Positions 60,217-64,000 of a DNA stretch of 64,000 nt are shown here, in pieces. The stretch is taken from NCBI GenBank assembly GCA_019459485.1, contig JAIBEZ010000028.1:1-64000 (forward strand), in the 5' to 3' direction. The stretch's first letter is position 1. Each line of letters begins with the position of its first letter. The stretch is from Prolixibacteraceae bacterium. GTDB lineage: Bacteria > Bacteroidota > Bacteroidia > Bacteroidales > Prolixibacteraceae. The notes below the pieces were generated by a model that saw nothing but the letters and a program-made list of their open reading frames with translations, searched no databases and was not told the origin of the DNA. Position numbers and translations under genes: made by a program.

Positions 60217-61827
60217 ATGAGACGAAATATAATATTAAAAATTTCAATTGGAATCGTTGCTTTTGTGCTATTGTTCATGCTTCTAACAACGTTGTTTATT
60301 GAGCCATGGGCTGCGAAAAAAATTCAGACAGCATTTAATAAAAGTTCGGATAAATATCACCTGGAAATAGGGAAGGTCAATATCTCCATCATAAAATCAG
60401 GAATTGAGCTCGAGGATATTGTCCTGAGCCCGAAACTGCAAAATGACAGCCTGGCTGATTTTAAAGGTGAAATTGCATCTGTAAAACTCATGGGTATCAA
60501 ACTGTTTAAAGTGCTGTTTAAAAATGATATCGATGTAAGGGAAGTCAACATCTTCAACAGCCATTTTGCAGGGGAATTGCCACTTCAGGAGAAGAAACCC
60601 GGGCCTGCGAAACTTTCGCCGTTAAACATCAGTATTGACAGCCTTGTTTTTGACCGGTTGGTCGTGAATGTAAAAGACAGGCTAACTTCACAGGCATATT
60701 CGCTGAATGATGCTGTTTTGAAAGTGTATGATATCCAGGTTGCAAAACAGGATACAATTTCTCCAGAAATAATCAGGCAATTTGATTTCAATGCGCAGAA
60801 ATATGCATCGGTTTCGGCTGACAGCATGTACACCATGACGGCCATTGGCATTGACTATGCTGCCACTTCGAATAGCTTGTCAGTCGATAGCTTTTCAGTT
60901 CACCCGAATTACAGCAATTATGAATTTACAGACAGGGATAAATTTGAAACTGATCGTATTGAAGCCGGTCTCAACCAAATAGTATTTCACGATTTTTCTG
61001 CCATCGATTTTATAAAATCGGGAAGCCTGACAAGTTCATACATCGAAATCGGGAAACTGGAGATGAACATTTTTCGCGATAAGCGCAAGGAATTCAATCA
61101 CGTGAACAAACCTGCATTTCAGGATATGCTTTACAACTATCCGGAAAAGGTCAATATTGATTCAATCGGCATTTTGTTTGGGAACGTAACTTATACAGAA
61201 CACGCGGAAGGCGCAACCGAGCCCGGTGTTATCAGGTTTAATGAATTGAATGCGCTGGTTTTCAATATTACCAACGACACTATTTACAAAACTGAAAAAG
61301 CTTATCTTGGATTTAATGCTGAAGCTCTTTTAATGGGAAAAGCCAAAATGACTGTTCAAATGAAAGGCAGGCTGTTCGACGGTCAGAACACATTTGCAGT
61401 AAATGGTAACCTTTCAGGAATGGAAGTGATGGAACTGAACCCAATGCTGGAGAAAAATGCTTTTATATATGCGACAGCAGGAAGGATATATGCGATGAAT
61501 TTCAGTTTTACCGCGAACAACACCAAGTCATCCGGCCAAATGAACCTGCGTTACGATGGATTAAATGTTGCCGTGAAGAATAAACAAACGGATGATACAA
61601 CCGCCGTAAAAGAACGCGTGATTTCTGTAATTGCCAATATGAAAATAATGAATTCGAACCCGATTCCGGGCGAGGAGTTGAGACAGGGAGTTATTGATTT
61701 TGAAAGGGATCCTGAAAAAAGCTTTTTTAATTATTGCGCCAAATCAATCATTTCGGGTATGAAAAGTAGTGTTCTAAAAACCCCGGAAACACGAAAGGAA
61801 AGCAGGAAACAAAGAAGGGACAAATAG
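60217..61827 (+). CDS. AsmA/DUF748-like membrane-anchored envelope protein
   Basis: 536 residues. An N-terminal anchor (ISIGIVAFVLLFMLLTTLFI) is followed by beta-rich repeated segments, as in AsmA/TamB-like proteins (YHLEIGKVNISIIKSGIELEDIVLSP), and a polar tail. Related proteins form bridge-like lipid-transport structures, in line with TamB in the same window. The predicted start of transcription from site 12 is 6-8 nt from this ATG, so the message may be leaderless. A long hairpin follows the stop. Confidence 0.7.
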   Translation: MRRNIILKISIGIVAFVLLFMLLTTLFIEPWAAKKIQTAFNKSSDKYHLEIGKVNISIIKSGIELEDIVLSPKLQNDSLADFKGEIASVKLMGIKLFKVLFKNDIDVREVNIFNSHFAGELPLQEKKPGPAKLSPLNISIDSLVFDRLVVNVKDRLTSQAYSLNDAVLKVYDIQVAKQDTISPEIIRQFDFNAQKYASVSADSMYTMTAIGIDYAATSNSLSVDSFSVHPNYSNYEFTDRDKFETDRIEAGLNQIVFHDFSAIDFIKSGSLTSSYIEIGKLEMNIFRDKRKEFNHVNKPAFQDMLYNYPEKVNIDSIGILFGNVTYTEHAEGATEPGVIRFNELNALVFNITNDTIYKTEKAYLGFNAEALLMGKAKMTVQMKGRLFDGQNTFAVNGNLSGMEVMELNPMLEKNAFIYATAGRIYAMNFSFTANNTKSSGQMNLRYDGLNVAVKNKQTDDTTAVKERVISVIANMKIMNSNPIPGEELRQGVIDFERDPEKSFFNYCAKSIISGMKSSVLKTPETRKESRKQRRDK

Positions 61828-61833
61828 AGGAAG

Positions 61834-61880
61834 AACTTTCCCAAAGTTTTTTTCAAGTTTAAATAAACTTTGGGAAAGTT
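61834..61880 (+). terminator. Palindromic hairpin between convergent genes
   Basis: AACTTTCCCAAAGTTT and AAACTTTGGGAAAGTT form a perfect 16-bp stem right after the AsmA-like gene. There is no T-run outside the stem. It can act for both convergent genes. Confidence 0.65.
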
Positions 61881-61893
61881 CTAACACACAACA

Positions 61894-62013
61894 CTAACTA
61901 CACTGCCCAAGTATAAGCCAGATAATTACAAAAACTACAATGGTACCGAAACAGCCTCCGCCTAATTTGGAAGCTCCGTAACCTGAAATTAATCCTCTGA
62001 ATAAATTGTTCAT
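61894..62013 (-). CDS. Small glycine-rich membrane protein
   Basis: 39 residues, too short for the ORF track: MNNLFRGLISGYGASKLGGGCFGTIVVFVIIWLILGQCS. A glycine-rich turn is followed by one hydrophobic segment with two cysteines. It lies 34 bp after the YihY-type gene on the same strand. Small single-pass proteins of this sort recur in the stress island. Function unknown. Confidence 0.65.
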   Translation of the reverse strand: MNNLFRGLISGYGASKLGGGCFGTIVVFVIIWLILGQCS

Positions 62014-62047
62014 TTTATTTTGTTTTAAGGTTTGATACTAAAACTGA

Positions 62048-62950
62048 TTAATTGCGTTTGCTTTGAATCTCTTTTCTGGCAACTTCGTTTGGCGCTATTT
62101 TCCCGTAATACTCATCGGCATAGGCGCGTGTAAATTCGGCGCCGTAAAAAACGATCATGGAAGAGTATGAAACCCAAAGCATGATTAAAATAACTGAACC
62201 TGCCGTGCCGTATCCAATACCTGGGTTTACTTTTCCGAAATACAAACCCAGTGCAAGTTTCCCAATATCGAACAGAAGTGCAGTAACCAGAGAGCCAATC
62301 CACACATGCCTCCATTTTATTTTTGCATCGGGTAAAAATTTAAACATCAATGCAAACAGTACCGCGAGTATGACCAATGATAGAACGAAATTTACCACTT
62401 GTAAAACTACCAGCAGTGATTCGGAAAAATTACCTGATATCCAGTTGCCAAATGCCGCAAGCAATGCCGAAATTAAAAGTGAAATTATAAGCAAAAATGC
62501 AATGGAAACAATCAGCCCGAATGAAAACAAGCGGATCCGGATCAGAAGCCAGATGCCTGATTTTGTTTCATCGGTCTTTACTTCCCAAATGGTATTCAAT
62601 GATTTCTGAAACTGTGCAAACACGCCGGTTGCGCCAATAATTATTGTTGCAATGCCGATGATGGTTGCCCAAAAAGAATTTTTCATTTTACTTGCCTCCA
62701 CAATCATTTTCTGAATTTGTTCAGCAGTATCGGCTCCCATCGTAGAAGAGAATTCTGCTGCCACATGATTGTTTACGGCATCGCGTCCGAAGAAATATCC
62801 GGCAAGGGTCAGAATTACCACGAGCAATCCGGGCAATGAAAAAATTGCATAATAAGCAATAACAGCGCTTTCGCGAAACGGATCTTTTACCCACCATCCA
62901 TTGAATGCTTTTTTCAGAACTGTAAAAATCTTCTTAAATCGTAGTTTCAT
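62048..62950 (-). CDS. YihY/virulence factor BrkB family membrane protein
   Basis: 300 residues from MKLRFKKIFTVLKKAFNGWW (the track's earlier start is a TTG). Six membrane segments, with RESAVIAYYAIFSLPGLLVVILT and the C-terminal GTAGSVILIMLWVSYSSMIVFYGAEFTRAYA as family signatures. Function is not firmly known. It is the second gene of the site-13 operon, 50 bp after the protease gene. Confidence 0.9.
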   Translation of the reverse strand: MKLRFKKIFTVLKKAFNGWWVKDPFRESAVIAYYAIFSLPGLLVVILTLAGYFFGRDAVNNHVAAEFSSTMGADTAEQIQKMIVEASKMKNSFWATIIGIATIIIGATGVFAQFQKSLNTIWEVKTDETKSGIWLLIRIRLFSFGLIVSIAFLLIISLLISALLAAFGNWISGNFSESLLVVLQVVNFVLSLVILAVLFALMFKFLPDAKIKWRHVWIGSLVTALLFDIGKLALGLYFGKVNPGIGYGTAGSVILIMLWVSYSSMIVFYGAEFTRAYADEYYGKIAPNEVARKEIQSKRN

Positions 62951-63000
62951 CACTTTCTTTTCGCTAACCAATCAGACTGTCGGGCAGGCTGAATCTGTTA

Positions 63001-63801
63001 TTATTTCTTTCCGGTGTAATATTTCAAAGCTTCAGGCATAAACTGATTTAGCTTTCTCATTCTTGTATCATCAGACGGGTGAGTACTCAAAAATTCGGGT
63101 TGTTTTGCTCCGCCTGCCGCCGACATACGTTGCCAGAAAGGAATGGCTTCACGGGGATCGTATCCGGCCATCGCGGCGAATATCAACCCAAACTGGTCAG
63201 CCTCGGTTTCCTGCTGGCGTGACCATGGCAACATGGCTCCAACCTGACTTCCAATACCGTATGAGGTCATAAATAAATCTCTGGTCTGCTGAGGTTTTTG
63301 CGACAAAGCGACTTCCAAAGCGGTTCCACCCAATTGCTGAACCATCGCTCTGCTCATTCTTTCGCTGCCATGTTTGGCAATGGCGTGGGCAATTTCATGC
63401 CCCATAACAATGGCAAGCGCAGTTTCGGTTTGGGTTACTGGCAACAGACCTGTGTAAACCACTACTTTTCCACCAGGCATACACCAGGCATTAACGTCTT
63501 TACTGTCAACTGTATTGAATTCCCATTTATAACCTTCCAGCACTGCTCCCTGGCCTTTGGCGGTATAATATTTTGTAATTGCATTTGCAATGCGCCCACC
63601 AACCCGGTCAACCATTGCAGCACTGCTGTTGCTGTTGCTTAAAGTCTTGTTTTCCGTCAAAAATGCATTGTACTGGGCTAAGGCCATAACCTGTAATTCT
63701 GATTCCTGTACCAGGCTCAGCTGGTTACGACCTGTTACAAGATTCATCGCGCAACCTCCTAAAAGACCGGCGATTAGAATTAGAAATAGAATGTTTTTCA
63801 T
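63001..63801 (-). CDS. M48-family metalloprotease lipoprotein
   Basis: 266 residues with a lipobox (LLGGCAMN), the zinc motif HEIAHAIAKH and the downstream glutamate in RQQETEADQFGL. It is the Oma1/LoiP-like, BepA-like M48B group of envelope-quality proteases. It is the first gene behind site 13 and fits an envelope-stress role. Confidence 0.9.
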   Translation of the reverse strand: MKNILFLILIAGLLGGCAMNLVTGRNQLSLVQESELQVMALAQYNAFLTENKTLSNSNSSAAMVDRVGGRIANAITKYYTAKGQGAVLEGYKWEFNTVDSKDVNAWCMPGGKVVVYTGLLPVTQTETALAIVMGHEIAHAIAKHGSERMSRAMVQQLGGTALEVALSQKPQQTRDLFMTSYGIGSQVGAMLPWSRQQETEADQFGLIFAAMAGYDPREAIPFWQRMSAAGGAKQPEFLSTHPSDDTRMRKLNQFMPEALKYYTGKK

Positions 63802-63844
63802 TGGGCATTGTTTTAGTTAATTATTAATAAACTGATTGACAGGT

Positions 63845-63914
63845 CAAAGTTAAAAACTGCCGTCGAAATAAGAATTACACAACTTTTTATTTTAATTACA
63901 ACATTCACACATTG
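63845..63914 (-). promoter_or_regulatory. Regulon promoter site 13 (M48 protease operon)
   Basis: ATGTGTGAATGTTGTAA, 16 bp, TGTAA, then TAACTTTG starting 22 bp later: a perfect -7 consensus. It lies 43 bp before the ATG. The last 86 bases of the window beyond it hold no recognised feature. Confidence 0.9.
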
Positions 63915-64000
63915 ATTGTTCAAATTAATGCTATTCGATCATCATTGGGTTAACTAAATTTTCATAATCAATAAGCTTGAGGTGTATTTTTCCAACAATG

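Noticed and set aside
1-64000. tRNA, rRNA, riboswitch or phage genes
   Set aside because: No cloverleaf, no 16S/23S signature and no integrase or structural phage protein was recognised on either strand.

Overview
The window reads as a chromosome segment of a member of the Bacteroidota, probably of the Bacteroidales/Marinilabiliales kind. The reasons are the -7 boxes of the form TAnnTTTG, A-rich leaders without Shine-Dalgarno sequences, lipoprotein TamA next to TamB, a DUF5777 barrel, ResB-type cytochrome c maturation, and many intergenic palindromic repeats. No rRNA, tRNA, CRISPR array or phage was seen. Almost all genes are intact; the exceptions are listed.

Region 1 (1-9.7 kb, minus strand) is an electron-transfer operon. 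It holds an outer-membrane-type multihaem lipoprotein, a monohaem lipoprotein, a DUF5777 beta-barrel, two paralogous small periplasmic cytochromes, a membrane-anchored heptahaem protein with a cytochrome b, a NapC/NirT-type quinol-oxidising multihaem protein and a ResB-type haem-lyase component cut by the window edge. A cysteine-rich Crp/Fnr regulator lies upstream, with a perfect TTGATnnnnATCAA palindrome between it and the operon. Together they could carry electrons from quinol to the outer surface.

Region 2 (10-25.6 kb) holds a sugar-phosphate operon (PHP protein, aldolase-SDR fusion, sorbose-1-phosphate-reductase-like dehydrogenase, transaldolase-type aldolase). It is followed by a rhodanese-thioredoxin, a DMT transporter, a RAYT transposase inside its own REP-like repeats with a deleted derivative, an HNH nuclease, a HigBA pair and an EcsC protein. 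Dispersed repeats are abundant and two of them have entered coding sequence.

Region 3 (25.6-36.6 kb) has a calcium-type P-type ATPase gene interrupted by two adjacent in-frame stops, a ParDE/RelE-type toxin-antitoxin pair and the TamA-TamB envelope pair.

Region 4 (36.6-64 kb) is a stress island: two baeRF proteins, a CbpM-like protein, PRC-barrel, KatE catalase, CsbD, YtxH, lmo0937-type, bacterioferritin, dihaem peroxidase, DUF5661, DUF202, universal stress protein, class I aldolase, CheB-like, AsmA-like, YihY, M48 protease and alpha/beta hydrolases, plus fumarase, PhhB and an AI-2E transporter.

The main discovery is a repeated promoter architecture. Fourteen sites have TGTGAATnATGTAA, then a second TGTAA exactly 21 bp after the first (degenerate in one), then a TAnnTTTG-like -7 box starting 21-22 bp after the second TGTAA. 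Thirteen lie in 28-64 kb ahead of nearly every stress operon on both strands, and one lies at 17.6 kb. This looks like a coordinately activated regulon driven by an unidentified activator with the housekeeping sigma factor. A second structured layer is a 100-170 bp palindromic repeat present in five copies, four of them in the stress island.
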